64,000 bases of DNA, from assembly GCA_019843655.1 (NCBI GenBank), contig JACDQD010000103.1:1364001-1428000 (forward strand). Direction: 5' to 3'. This document shows, in pieces, positions 1 through 12,514 of this stretch. Position 1 is the first letter of the stretch, and each line of letters opens with the position of its first letter. The DNA comes from Lethocerus indicus (Eukaryota; Arthropoda; Insecta; Hemiptera; Belostomatidae). The position numbers and the translations under genes were made by a program. The notes beneath the pieces are model-generated. The model was not told the DNA's origin. It saw only the letters and a list, made by a program, of their open reading frames with translations, and searched no databases.

Positions 1-1635
1 AATTGGGCCACGACTCTTGGGCAACAATAAGGTAGCATTAATTAGACCTTTTCAACATTCTATAAGTTTCTGTCACCAAAACAGTATATATTTTACAGTT
101 CCTTTACAAGTTTCCTATTGATACACGGTAGGTACATTGCAAGGACAAACGTAACAAAATGTATTTCTTCATGATTTCATTATTTAAACCTTCATCCGAA
201 GTTGAATATGTAATTCTGTTATTTTAAAACAAACATAATTCATCTGTGAACAGAAGCAGAAAATGATCGAAGTTGTAAGCAGTATTCCAATTTGACCAGG
301 ACTTGAATAGTTCTAATTTTGAATCACATATTAGATAATCCATAGATTTTCTACATTACCATACGTTTTACATTTCTTTCACATGAGGCGTCCAATTCCG
401 AACAATAATTCCGTTGTATAGTTCGCAATATAAAAATTTTACTCTTTGGAACATCTTCGCTTTCGACCCTTTGAATACTGCGAGTCAATTTTGCGAAATC
501 CAATTATATGCCTCCATAAACCGTATCTCAACTATCATTTGAGACTGCTTTATCCGTCGGCTGTAAAAGTGTTCATCTCGATGGGCCCGGAAGTGAAAAC
601 GGTCATAAAAACAGAATTTTTTTAAAACAAAGAAACAGGATCTGCTGTCGTCAAGTCTGACCGGTGATGGACCGAGGGACTCCTGTAAATATTAAAAAAT
701 TATTTCTTCACGGGTATAACATAAGCCCAAATCACCGTGTTGGAACAGAATATTTCAAGAATGTTGTTAAAAAAAAGTATTCATTAGAGTGGCTAATTCA
801 GTATTATGATATGATTTTAGTGTTACTATATATCTCGTATGAATATCACGTTTGAATACTTTGTAAGGGATGAACGCCAGATTCATCAATATAACGCCAA
901 CCAATATTGGCGAAACCAAGGATCTAAAATTTAATATCAGATAAATGACAAGTTAGATTTGATGGCTATGTCTATTCAATCTTTCGCTTTAGATGTTTTA
1001 ATATTCACTTATTTTAATAATCTAGGATATCGCATTGCTTTAACTTTAATTGTGATTTCTCAACATTGTAGAAATTTGGACGGAAAATATTTTCCGATTA
1101 CGTTCCTTATTCCTGGGTTGAACCACAGCCCTGTATAATATCTGGACTGTAATTTTCCAGTAGAAACTGCGAATACAATAAAATAAAAACCCAATGAAAT
1201 TAATTTGTAACTGGAAAGGCGGGGGTCGTTTCATGGTGGAGGTTTACAGGGGGCTGTTTGGTGGGCAGAGCGGGGTCACAAACACTAACCGGCTAATGAC
1301 CCGTTGGCCACGAGTCCCATCGGGGACCCGGAGCAGTTAGTTAGCAATTAACTAAACCGCCTCTGACATTTAAATGCCGGCCGTCGAACGGATTGGGTGC
1401 GGATTGAAAATCGCGATAACCTGTTTGTCACCTGCCGCGCTTTTGGCCCTTACCGAGTCATTATTGCGGCAATTGTTCACTCAACAGTACATGTTTAACC
1501 GTAATACTTTAAGATGTTATATTAACAGAAGAATTTGAAGTTGCTGTATGGATAGATGTATAAAACAATTTAGCATTTGTAACCATTTCAAGCATTAATA
1601 GTCGATAAGGATATGTTATTTTCTAAATTCATTTT

Positions 1636-1638
<3 letters not shown>
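1..1638. other. AT-rich non-coding block with one GC-rich island
   Basis: No gene is recognised. Positions 1-1213 are AT-rich and hold only short chance frames, for example 664-855 on the + strand, whose translation matches nothing I know. From about 1214 to 1450 the base composition changes abruptly to a GC- and CpG-rich island. Inside it TTAGTTA (1337-1343) and TAACTAA (1349-1355) form a small inverted repeat around GCAAT. The island may be a regulatory element, but nothing in the sequence proves it. Confidence 0.5.

Positions 1639-1688
<50 letters not shown>
1639..1688. repeat. (TA)25 microsatellite
   Basis: An uninterrupted run of TA dinucleotides about 50 bp long in AT-rich surroundings. 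Perfect TA runs of this length are usually length-polymorphic and slippage-prone, so the assembled copy number may be inexact. Confidence 0.97.
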
Positions 1689-1695
<7 letters not shown>

Positions 1696-4600
1696 AACGC
1701 CATATAATTTAAAGCCGTAGTTTTAATAGCCGTAATCGGGGGTTTCTATTAATGGCGCTGTCCTAACATAAGAACGGAACCTGATATTTATAGGTTGCCT
1801 ACAGGTGTCATAGATCTTCTTCGCTTGGCCGGCCTTCTCTTCTATGTGCGCAACAAATACAAAGTGGCAAATACACCAGGAATTTAAATAATTTAACATA
1901 TAATACCTTATTTTTTCTATTACTTTTCCTTCCTAAAACTGCAATATATATACAGTATTAAAATTAATATAATTTAATTTACTTCGTTTATTACGAAAAA
2001 ATAATGTGGTCTATATTTTTATAATGTTTGACCGTCGTTAAAAGTAAAAATAAATTAATCTCTCCGACGTAAATTTTGTGAATTGATGAATAAACATCGA
2101 AATAGTTTAAAACGATAAGTTTTGAGATATTAAAATAAATTTGAAAAATATATTAAAAATATTGGGGATCCCTTTCGGATCTTTCTCGCGGTAGTCGAAA
2201 AATTTCCACTGCAGCCATCCAAGTACGTAGTTCCAAGGTTGCTCTAATGTATACGGTGGCTCGGCGAACAACCATTAAAAGGGGAAGAAACAAGGCACGT
2301 ATTTTCCCGAGGATGAATTGGAACGAGCGGTCAGACGCCGGGAATGGGAAATATTCTCATGCGCGCATTGCAAAGTGGGGCCCGGGCAATCGCAGTTATT
2401 GCATGACTGGTCGGCGGCTCCCACGAGGAAACGTCTCCGCCTACCTCCCTATATTTCTCTCATTCCCTACGGTATTCGCTCCAGATTTTTTTTTTATATT
2501 TCCTTTTCTATCTTTCCGGCCCGCCCTGTACAAAAATAGGATTACGGTAGGCAACGAAATGTAGTTGAAGGGACTAGAAAAACCAACAGAAGTTGAATTA
2601 TCATAAAACTGTGATTGCAATAGATTCATTCCGAATAGATCCTAAGGATTCCATAGCATATCCGAGGCACGTCCCCGATAGAATCTAACATCATAAACTT
2701 TGTTGTTATCCTATAGGAATTTCGAGTGCTCGAGAGGATCCATGCAGTAAATTGGAATGGATTTAAAGTGAATAGAATGTTTACTGTATACGAATTTTAA
2801 TTAATTTGACGGGCCAGATTATCGCTAATCTGATATTAATACAAGGGTTCTGATAATCCTCGCCTCTCTGAAACTGGAACATTTCCCAATAACCATTTTC
2901 CAATTATAAACCTGATATAATATCATGACTGTATGATATAATGATTGTCATATCAGAGGAAAAGATGATGGCAGAGAGACGTCTCTAACGTTCTCCCGAC
3001 CCCTAATATTACCATTAATCTATTCAGTTATTTGTTGCAAATAACCAAATTCCTGGAACCTCACCATTCGCACTTTCGTGGCGGGATAGAATTTGTTGCA
3101 TTAAGTATTGCAGTGCCGAACTATCCCTCATTATTCAAATTAACACATTTCGTATTTAGGGAAAATATGTATGTCGATATTTCTGTATAGTATAGAAATG
3201 TATATAAATTTTAAAGGGATCGACGAACGAGGTATATCTGTCAGCGAAGTTGATCTAAGATATAATTGTGAAATTACCTCTCAATTCGATACTTGGATTA
3301 ACATGTTGATGGTATATTATTGTGAACAAGAATTAATTCACCGGTGTTAGCGGTCGGGCCCTTGTGACGACATAGAAATTACCTAATTTCGTCGTCCGAT
3401 TTACATTAATAACTGCGACGCGTCTACGGGGCCAAATTTGACGACGGTCTATCTGAATAAATTATAAGGTTCGGTTAAACTCGGCTAACCGATTACACGG
3501 ATCAGTCCTTCGGTTAACCGACTCGGGAGAGCCGTGAGTCCGTGAGTTATTAATCGGGAGTCCGCAGCAGGTTGGCTGTGAAGGAGCAGTAAATAACGTG
3601 TTCAGGGGGTGGGATGGGGTGGTTAAGGGGTCCCTGTTGCTTGGCGACAGACTGTTGCCAGCCGGGCTAATAAAGTCCCAGACAATGGCCGACCAGGGCC
3701 GGAGACGGAACGGGGCCAGAATCCGGTGTTTTAGCCGCGGAAAGCTGCGGCTCACCACCTGTATATCACCCCCACCAGTCGCCACACCAATCCACCCGCA
3801 CTTTCGAAACCATAACAGGAAATTGGAATGTGCTGTTCTTAGTACAACTGTCACATTAGTTACATAGCCTCAACAATAGATTCATGATAAACTGAAACAA
3901 GGGAAATTCGTTCGTTGTACTTTATTCAAATTAAAATTTGATCTTTCAAATAATAGACCCCCATCCTGCAGAACGGCTGTGTTTATATAGAGTTATATTA
4001 AGAGAAATAAATTTTTACGTTAAAAGGCTACGCCATTGTGTTTTAAGAATTCAAATTTTTCAAAAAGGAATATTAAAGAGTGAAATCTTTCGGCATCCTC
4101 AACACGATATAAAAAATGGACAGGAAAATCAATCATTCACTCATTGTTATTTTTAAGGCACAAGAAAGTCTTATATTTTATTATTTGTATATCATAAACC
4201 AACATATGGACATTATTACCACATAAGTGTATGTGTACCACATTATACATATATCGGTGTAATTCTGAAGCTCGTTCACAACAACATATCAACTATTAGA
4301 ATAATAATTTGATTGCTGGGTAGCAATTTATTTCACCGGATAGATTATATACGGCATTAGGCGCCCGAAGAAGGTTTATTCAAGAATAGAACACCGAAGC
4401 TCAATCGGGCCGTGTTGAGGACCCGGCTAGGAAGACGATCACTTTTCCGATATCCCTTACAATGTAATATTCGCCCGGTTCTCGCTCCGCCTTATTAAAC
4501 CCGACCATTTTTCCGACACCAAACCGGTTGATATCGCGTCTCTGATGAGACCGAAAATAAAGTCGGAATTTTAATCCAGATTCCTTTAGGGTGTACTAGA

Positions 4601-6469
4601 AAACCAAAATGCAGATCTTTGTACTCGCTCGGTACTCCATGAAAGAATCCTGCAAGATCCGACCGTTCGTATGGAAGAAAATTCCATCATTCAATTAATT
4701 ACTTGTAAAGGATATGAAGCCATAATGGTTTACTGATCTTTAACCTATACCAAGGTCAAGTATTCCATTTAAAACAGCATGTTTAGGTGTACTTGTAACA
4801 CAAACCTAAGCCTTCTACAGTTCATGACTTTTAACTGGACATGAAAAGTGGATCGTATTTCATATTTAGCCACGTTAAGTACAATGGAAACTCGCAACGA
4901 AATTCAAAAGAAGGAAGATTGCACAGGCTTTTTTCCCTCCCCCACGCGGTTAGACTCAGGGATCCGAGCTGTTTATCATCGTAAGCCCCCAAATTTATGG
5001 GTTTATTAAAGGGCTTTGCGGGGCATTAGCGCCGAAGTAACGTTGTTTAGGAATACATTTTGAACAGGACTTCGGGGAGACCCCCGAAACCCGCCCAGAT
5101 ACGGGGCCCGGGCCCGAACTTTAAATAGCCTTTCCTCGAAAATAATACAAACACAAAAACGATATGACCGTTTATTCATCTGTAGGAATATTTCGGGAAT
5201 ACATGCAAAAGTTTCCCCTTCAATAAACAGTAATTATAAATAATGCAAACTCCTCCAATCACATATTTCACAGGTGAATTGTTCTGTTATTATAATATAT
5301 AAATCGATATAGCTACCCAGAAAAGTAAAAGTGTTTAAATAAATAATTTATATTTATATATAAATGAATTCGATTTGCGTCATGAGTTATACTGTGGGGA
5401 GGGGAACTGTAGTAAAATATCAACAAAAACCGTTACTCGGGGCAACAGAAAGCTTTAGTTTCTTGATTATTTTTGCGTAACAAATTTATGTATATTTCAA
5501 CAGACATCAAAGATAGGATTCCATTCACGTAATTGATAATTACTTATAATTATTTAATAATGTTGTAAATTGTAAAATCCGCAAGTAAAGAAAACATTAG
5601 GTACGAATACTGATTTTCTGGAATGACGATGATGGTGCCGGGTTGGAGAACTCGGACGGGCGTGGGTGGACGAGTGGATCGTAGAAGCAAGCGAGAGGAG
5701 TTGTGGTGGAAGAGGGGAGGTCTTTTCAAGAGCCCTTTTTAGGACCATTGAAATAATGGACGCTTTAAAGGGAACGAAAATTGGAAAACGATTTCCAGCT
5801 ACGAGCCCTAGTCTCTCAGGGACGACCCAACACCGCGGAATGGCGACATTATAAAATTGGAATTAAAAAAAAAGTAAAAGAAGCCGGTCCAACTAACAAC
5901 ATTAACATTAATATCCACTTTATGCTGCAAACTGTAATGACCAAATCCGAATAAGTAATTTAAGCCTTTTTTCATTTAAACATTCTTCAAAACTTCGCTG
6001 ATTCGGTGCTATGCTAGACAGGTTTCTCCTATCACTTATAAGGTGAAATGGTGTCAGGATTCTCCGTTTGCGTAGGAGCCTCACTAATTTATGGACGGAA
6101 TACAACCGAATATGATGGCGCGAGACAGGAGCTTTGAATAATACATTCTCAAGTAATACTTGTATCGCGTGCATCCCCAGGTTAGATCTGATTTCGAAGC
6201 TCAGGCGGAATTGGCATTAAATATTTGTTTTGTATAATTCTGTAAAATCGTCTCTATCTCCCGGATGGGAATTGGGATATGATCGGTTTTGTTTTCTGGA
6301 CGAATAATGCATGCCGTTTCATTATTCAGGACTTAGCGTTGGGCCCCGCGCGGACACAGGTACTCAATCACCGAGAGTGTTGTGAGGGGGCGCTGGGATC
6401 GATAAGGCAGAACATACCCCGGGGCCCCTAACTGTCCCTTTTGCCCGTATAAAAACGCTCTGGTTAAAT
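1689..6469. other. Non-coding block with several GC-rich islands
   Basis: No gene is recognised. GC-rich islands lie at about 2160-2530, 3340-3800, 4360-4560 and 4920-5130, separated by AT-rich DNA. The 3340-3800 island is open on both strands at once (3462-3854 minus and 3598-3867 plus). That is expected of stop-poor GC-rich DNA and does not indicate coding. At 5104-5115 two GGGCCC hexamers abut to make a 12-bp palindrome. Confidence 0.5.
3605..3630 (+). other. G-quadruplex motif
   Basis: Four G-runs (GGGGG, GGG, GGGG, GGGG) are separated by loops of 1, 2 and 7 nt, which satisfies the usual G3+N1-7 rule on the + strand. It sits in the 3340-3800 GC-rich island. Folding and function are inferred only. 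Confidence 0.7.
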
Positions 6470-6475
6470 AAAAAG

Positions 6476-6512
<37 letters not shown>

Positions 6513-6535
6513 AGGGAGAGAGAGAGAGAGAGAGA
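6470..6535 (+). repeat. (GA)n purine tract with GGGAGA interruptions
   Basis: A 66-nt stretch with only purines on the + strand. It is a GA dinucleotide run whose middle contains AGGGAGAGGGAGAGGGAG, giving near mirror symmetry. Such tracts can form intramolecular triplex DNA. The array also contains many overlapping GAGAG words, the recognition core of insect GAGA factor (Trithorax-like). It lies just downstream of a GC-rich patch at 6310-6440. Whether it is functional or a plain microsatellite cannot be told from sequence alone. Confidence 0.95.
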
Positions 6536-8573
6536 TGTAAAGAGGAAGGTTGATTAATTGGGACTTGGTTATACTGAAGGGGTGAGGTAGGGAAAAAGAG
6601 AGCATTTGTACATAACCGGGCTATGCTTTAATGCCGGTCTCTAACAAGACCGGTCCACAGTCTATCTGATTACAAGGAGGTAGGTATGCTGTTTTCAGGG
6701 GCCGCGCTAACTGCCTTTATCATTGGATCAAAAGAGTAACGAATAAAAAATGTACAGAGAGGACTGCGGTACTGTGCACGAAAAAAAAACCGGATAAACT
6801 TAGAGTTACCTAGCCTCAACAGGATTTTTTAGTTATATGATTCTATAATATCTAACTGATAACCAACGGCATACCAGTGGTCAAATTGTAAACATTTCAA
6901 AGTAAAAATATGTGATGTATTACAAAGCGCTCCCAAATGAAGTATGGCACAGCCTTACTCAATTAAGTTATGTACTAGTTAAACTACACCCACTTAAAAA
7001 ATAATTTAAAACACACCTAAAATAAATATTAAAATGAAACTGGAAATCGGATAGGCGTTTCAATGTCAAGAAAATATGTTGTAATGTAATTTTAGATTTA
7101 AATTTCACTATTCTATTCTGTATTTATGGCGTAGAAAATAATTACGAGAAACCTTATATTTTTTGAAAATCAAGGTATATGAATTACGGCAAATATATTT
7201 ATTTCTTTATCTCACAAAGCAACGCAGTTCTTCATTTAACTATCTGCTAAAACTTTTATTCAATGAACGTTTACACGTATGTAAGGGAAAATTCTAAATG
7301 GTCTCAATGGGCCATCGGGTCAAGAGTCTCCGGCGTGCGGGATTAATTCGGTCTCAATGCAAATCAGTTTTAATTCAAGCCAATTTTGTTTGATTCAAAC
7401 CGAATAACGATTGGACGCGGCCGGCAGGCTCAGCGTACGCCGAGACGTCCCTGTAAATAAAAGTAGAGATACGGACAGGAGCCCTTCGCCCCAACCCCTC
7501 AACTCCTTTACGTCCAATTAATTACGAAGTTTGCCATCCAAGCTGGTTCGATTCTGCAGAGTTACAACTCCCGCAAAACCCTTTTCAATTTGGACAGTAA
7601 GAGCTCTCTTTTCACGTGCTTTCACTTTCAGTTAAAGGCCAGTAGTGTTTTTCCATGTTATAGTATTAGTGAACTATATTCCGAACACCGAATTCGTTAC
7701 GAAGAGCTCGAACGCACTAAGTACTCGAGGCTCGGCAGTATAGTGAAAAGAAACTTTAACGCCGTAATGGTTTAATTATTATTCATGATACAGCTTAATT
7801 CATTATTCAGGACTAGTATCATTATTGGCATTATTCATTTACTTTATCGCCGTGATATAGATGTAGAATCGAAATTGTATAACTCCCATAATTTACACCG
7901 AACAGTAATTAATTTCGGAGTCTCACCGACACGAACGTTCACCGAATCTTTGCGACTCTAAATTTTAGATACGCGATTAAATACGAGCCCGCTATCCGGC
8001 AGAATATTAGTATTCGGCCCCCGATACACACAGCCAGCTATTAATCGGCCGTAAATTATCGAATTTATTTACCGAGTCAATAGTAGTCATAGTAGTTGTT
8101 GGAGTTGGCGTGACCGAAATAAATCTCGGGCCGAATGACGAATTTCTTGCCGCCGACCGGGTTTAATTGGGCCCCAGGACATTAATATTCGGTTAGCGCG
8201 CTAATCTGTTTCCGATCCGTTGTATAATCTGGACCGATCCGGTCCGAATTAGGGTCGGGCCGGGCCACGTTCCGGACTTACTTCTGACGGCGGCCACGCA
8301 GCCGGCTTCCAATACTCAGAAGTCCGCAGCACGATTGGGCCAACTGCGTCAAACGGACTTGTGCCCGATTCTCATTTTACACTTCCTGTAGTATCGATAT
8401 CAGTACCTGGGATTCTCGATATAAGACGTTATTAGCCTCTAAGTATAAAGACTGAGAAATACCACTTTAGACCTAATGAAATTAGGAGAAAATCGATTGT
8501 TAAAAAATGTATAAATATGTTTAATCTATTTATAACATAGCAAGATAAGGTAGCATGATATAATGATTTTGAA
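6536..8573. other. Non-coding block; dense GC-rich islands at 7300-7580 and 7900-8380
   Basis: No gene is recognised. A small hairpin, CCGGTCT (6634-6640) with AGACCGG (6647-6653), lies near the start. The second island (7900-8380) is one of the longer GC-rich, CpG-rich segments in the window. It contains repeated TTGGGCC words (8168, 8335). The rest is AT-rich and featureless to my reading. Confidence 0.5.
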
Positions 8574-8585
8574 TAGGATGAAGGT
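8574..8585. repeat. Target-site duplication of the LINE insertion, 3' side
   Basis: TAGGATGAAGGT here matches TAGGATCAAGGT at 9163-9174 in 11 of 12 positions. The two copies bracket the retrotransposon remnant exactly: this one abuts its A-rich tail and the other its truncated 5' end. A direct repeat of this size is the expected product of target-primed reverse transcription. Confidence 0.85.
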
Positions 8586-9162
8586 TTTTTTTAACCTTTT
8601 TTATTTTTTGTACAATCAACTTCGTATGGTTATGGGTACAACTGATGAGTGTTTTCTTTTCACATGAATGTCTCGATAAAAGAGACCACCCAATGATGGC
8701 ACTTTTTCCACATGAACAGCTTATGGCTTCGGGCTAAGATGATCTCTGGGCCAGTGGCGTTTGAGCCGTCGCGGGGGAGATAATGGATGGGAAACAGAGG
8801 AAAGGGACTGAACGAGTGGATTTGGATGTGGAGAGAGGCGGGGATGGAATTTAAGGGAGTGTGATTTTGCGACTTCGTCGACTGTCGGTATGTTGAGGTC
8901 ATTATGGATTGTTCGGTTAGAAACATACCGGGGAGCATTAAGGATGGTACGAAGGACTTTTGATTGGAATCTCTGGATGCGGGCGATGTTGGATTTCTTA
9001 GCGGAACCCCATAGCTCTATTCCGTAAGTCCATGTCGGTATTAAAATTGATTTGTATATTGTAAGTTTGTTGTCTACTGTCAGTTTTTATGTCTTTTTCA
9101 AAAGAGGTTTCAGCAGTCCAAATTTGCGGTTGAGGTCTGTTCTTTTGAGTCGCATATGGGGG
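8586..9162 (-). mobile_element. 5'-truncated Jockey-clade non-LTR retrotransposon (LINE) copy
   Basis: This is a 577-bp insertion read on the minus strand. It holds the last part of a reverse-transcriptase ORF, a short 3' untranslated region of about 100 nt, and an A-rich tail complementary to the T-rich bases 8586-8618. It is flanked by 12-bp direct repeats (8574-8585 and 9163-9174, one mismatch). Truncation at the 5' end, a 3' A-rich tail and a target-site duplication are the hallmarks of LINE insertion by target-primed reverse transcription. The copy is non-autonomous and dead. The Jockey assignment comes from the C-terminal peptide motifs described in the overlapping pseudogene entry. Confidence 0.93.
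8721..9162 (-). pseudogene. Jockey-like reverse transcriptase, C-terminal fragment with one internal stop
   Basis: The minus strand from about 9162 down to a TAA at 8721-8723 translates in one frame as the C-terminal end of a Jockey-clade reverse transcriptase. Visible motifs in order are RLKRTDLNRKFGLL, KLTVDNKLTIYKSIL, PTWTYGIELWGSAKKSN, RIQRFQSKVLRTIL, NAPRYVSNRTIHNDLNIPT and KSHSLKFHPRLSPHPNPLVQ, ending in PRDHLSPKP. The YGIELWGSA and NAPRYVSN...HNDLNIPT blocks are characteristic of arthropod Jockey, BS and F-type elements. The catalytic fingers and palm, the endonuclease and ORF1 are missing through 5' truncation. A TAA at 9087-9089 interrupts the frame between LLKKT and KLTVDN. With that single stop and no frameshift seen, the copy is moderately young. 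The 92-codon frame that starts at 8938 on this strand is an out-of-frame shadow. Confidence 0.93.
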
Positions 9163-9174
9163 TAGGATCAAGGT
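9163..9174. repeat. Target-site duplication of the LINE insertion, 5' side
   Basis: TAGGATCAAGGT, the partner of 8574-8585 with one mismatch. It abuts the truncated 5' end of the element at 9162. Confidence 0.85.
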
Positions 9175-12100
9175 AACACAAAAATGTGACCCAAGTCGTG
9201 AAATTTCAGGAAGAATTGCATTTAATTTTCACTTCGTATTGTGGCTCCTTTTAAGTGATTTATTATTGTCAAAACGTGGGCCCATTTTACTAGTTGGAAC
9301 GATATCGACGACTGGCCAAACGGGTGCAATCTCATAAATTATTCTTAATCCCCGGCTTCATTTGACAATGATATAACTCCTGGCCGGCTTGTAATTAGTA
9401 TTTATCCGGACGCAACAAAAGCTAGGGCCGGCCGATGATTCGCTAAAGCCCGGTGTATTTCATAGTTGGCGTAGCCGGGCCATTGTCGGCCGGCATTGTT
9501 CCGGCCGGGGCTATTGTGAGCCGCCAATCGTTTATTGGGTCCGCCCCGGCCCCGACCCCGACCCCCTTTGGACCGCCCCCGTCCGCCTCCACAACTGACC
9601 GAGTAATGCAACTGGGTAATGTGCACAGTTTGAGTTTTTGGCAATCGGCCGGTCGCCGGGAAAGTACACCCTCGGGAACGGAGGCCGTCCCTGCTAACGA
9701 ACAGGCGTTATCTCCGAACTACTCCCAGGGCCCCTGTCGAAAACAGATTTCATGTTAAGATTTATACTCGCAGGTATACTGTAGATTATAAATTACAGCG
9801 ACAGTACCGTTTCAATAAGAATGCATTCACGTTGGGCCAAAAGGCTTTCATTGATTTTGCAGTCATAAAAAATATACGATTGTATTTGAAGTTAATCCAA
9901 ATGATCGAAGGTGCCGGATTTATTTCATTTTCCGTGAGCTTTTCAGAAGGGGACTTGAATAGATGTCCTCCCTTTAATTAGACCGGCGGTGTTAGCCGGA
10001 AAATTGTTGAAGGGCCCTCGGTCGGCCGGCCGTTCGGTGAGAGGCAAAGGGCCCGAGTGCAAACCCGCCCCCACAATGGGCCGGTGGTGGGGCCCTACCG
10101 CCCCCCATTCTTTTGTTAAGTTCTAACGACCGCGGGCTCGGGTTTTACCCGTTTTCAGAAAATTACTTCTTGTCTCGAAACAAACGAGATGGGCCCAAGT
10201 GCTAGTGGCGGTGGGGGGCGAACTGACACCTGCAGCCCAAACTTTGTTACTCGGCCATTTCACTTTGTTACGGCTCCCGCCCGAAGCCGTCCGTTAAACT
10301 GCCAATTGGTTTCAACGCGGAAATTGTGCAAATAACTTCGAAGAAGTTTAAAATTTACGTTTCCCGAAACGAGATTACGGAAAATAAATTGGAGGTTTAT
10401 AACTGATTCCAAGCTTTGGAGCCTGAAGTTATACCGGTCCTTTAAAATCTAAGATACTCAAGTTAAAGTTTGGTTTGACAACATTAGAGCTAATTGATCG
10501 GTACCCATATATTACCATCATTACTTCTGTGCAATATTGAAATGCAGATTCCCTTATTTAATTTAAAAATATTATTGATATTAAAAACTTGTATATAATA
10601 ATGTAGGCACTCACAGGACATACAAAAATTACTGATATATTTTTTTCACTATTCTGGTTGTCATATTTACATTGACTGATTTCGTTCATATACATTACCC
10701 GCCCTCCATACTACATTACATTTAAGCACTGCATGACTTGGAAAAAGTGATAATTCGTTTTAATAGTGGCGCTAACATCTGCACATCGCCCGGGATCCAG
10801 TGGGGTACAATTTACGGTAGTTTAGAAAAAAGGAATTAAAAGAGAAGCTCTAAAGTGTTGCCAGCTGTTTTGGATTACTTTATCCGTTGCTTTGTTTGGC
10901 TCTTTTCTTATCTGTTAATAAAGGGATTAACGAAGACGCGATTAATTTGGCGCGCTTTATGGCCTTAAGTCCCCTTTTTCATTCTGCCTGCTCATTGTCC
11001 CACCTCCTAATGCTGCTTTAACCTGGGGTAGAGAGGAAAAATCACTATAGAAATTCTATTTGACTATTACTACTATTTTCTGATTATGATATTTATAGGT
11101 TTATAACAACGATAAATTGTATATAAAATTGTTCATTACTTTTCCAGTTTATTATTGCTATAATGTATTAGAATTGCCCATGCTACTGTTCCAATTTATA
11201 ATATGATCTGACAAAAGAAGCTATTTCTGTCTATTTGAAGTGCATTTTTCCTAACTGAATCTATTCCTCGGGAGAATTGAAAATTGGTGTACATACCGAA
11301 GCAATTTAGGATGGAAGTCTGTAATTTCTATATCCAAGCCAATATCCTTTATACTATTTTAAACACTCCTAAGACAAAAGTCGCAGTGGTGCCTGTCTGA
11401 GTTTCGTCTTCCTTCGACTTTTCGTTTCAGCTTCATTGTTTAGCCTTGCCGGTGAATTAAATTAAGGCCTAATTGTGCGAGAGGTGCCTCCTTTCATTAA
11501 GTTAATGAAACGCCGAGTCACTGTGCTTGACGCAAGCTCTCTACCAGAATAAGTGTGGTAGGCCGCCCTTGAAAAAGGAAAAACCAATGTTCCAAAATAA
11601 AAACTGCCATTTAAATCCAAAAATTCGACGTATTTTGCAGTATAAACTTTTATAATTACAGCACAGAATGTCCAAGTTATCTTTTGTGTGTAAATAAGTT
11701 GGAAGAGATTTATTAGTTTCAAATCAATAGCGATCTTCGATGTCCACAGAAGGAACGGTTTCCACTATTGCAAATTTGAATTTAGTTGAATTAGTTAAGA
11801 ATGGACGCCTTCAACAGGTTGCTTCAGCAGTTCATTCTTTCTGAGGAAATTGCTCCCAAAGGATAATTTTTATCTGACAATTAATTAACTGTGCATTTCC
11901 AATTCGTTCATAAATGATGAACCTTTATTTTTTTACTGAATACAGGTAATTTTTGTTAATCGAACTCTTTGGCTCCGATTAATGCTGAAACTCAACGGAG
12001 AAATTAAAAATATTATCCGCGGTGGCTCATTAGAAATATATGATATTTTCGCTTACTGACGTTTCTTCTAATTGAAGATACGAAATACGAAAAGGGAAAT

Positions 12101-12514
12101 TAATTGTGGTTCTCAATTGGATTTCCACAAACCTTTATATCGCACAGCCATGACAACTGGTGGAAACAATTTGCCAGTGTAAAATCAGGGAGGCCAACTC
12201 ATTTGTAAATTGGTTTAATGCCCGAGTTCCGTCCTAACGTGAAGTTTTCCTTGTTTAAACGGCTGGGCCAAATTAAATTCGGGGCCTAATTTTCCGCGGT
12301 GGAACAGCTTTTCTTTAAAATAAATGGGGAGCAGAAAGTACGGGGACGGTGCGGGGATTGGTCGGCGGAAATTCGCCCGGAGCTTGGGGCCACTGTTCAG
12401 AGAGCAGTTTCCCGGGCCCGCCACCTTGCCGGAAAACTTACATCCACTTCAAAAGCCGTCCGCTTCACGCCCCGTTGGGCCGACGGTATACCTGCCGGCC
12501 TGAAGCGGGCGAAA
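9175..12514. other. Non-coding block; GC-rich islands at 9280-9750, 9960-10330 and from 12220
   Basis: No gene is recognised. The 9280-9750 island contains an open frame on each strand (9453-9758 plus, 9402-9644 minus) that is mere GC-rich readthrough with low-complexity proline or glycine runs. The 9960-10330 island holds four GGGCCC hexamers within 185 bp (10012, 10049, 10090, 10191) and GGCCGGCC at 10023. The stretch 10340-12200 is AT-rich with nothing I can identify. Confidence 0.5.
9544..9566 (-). other. G-quadruplex motif on the minus strand
   Basis: Four C-runs on the + strand (CCCC, CCCC, CCCC, CCCCC) separated by 2-nt spacers GG, GA and GA. The minus strand therefore has four G-runs with uniform 2-nt loops, one of the best quadruplex candidates in the window. 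The complementary C-strand fits an i-motif pattern. Confidence 0.75.

Noticed and set aside
4535..4560. CTGATGAG...GAAA resembling a hammerhead ribozyme core
   Set aside because: Only about four bases separate the two core boxes, so stem II cannot form, and no stem III or paired stem I is present.
6316..7813. Shared 16-mer TTCATTATTCAGGACT near 6316 and 7798
   Set aside because: One such chance match is expected when all positions of the window are compared. Flanking bases do not match.
8660..8938. 92-codon minus-strand open frame
   Set aside because: It is an out-of-frame shadow of the Jockey reverse transcriptase remnant read in the neighbouring frame.
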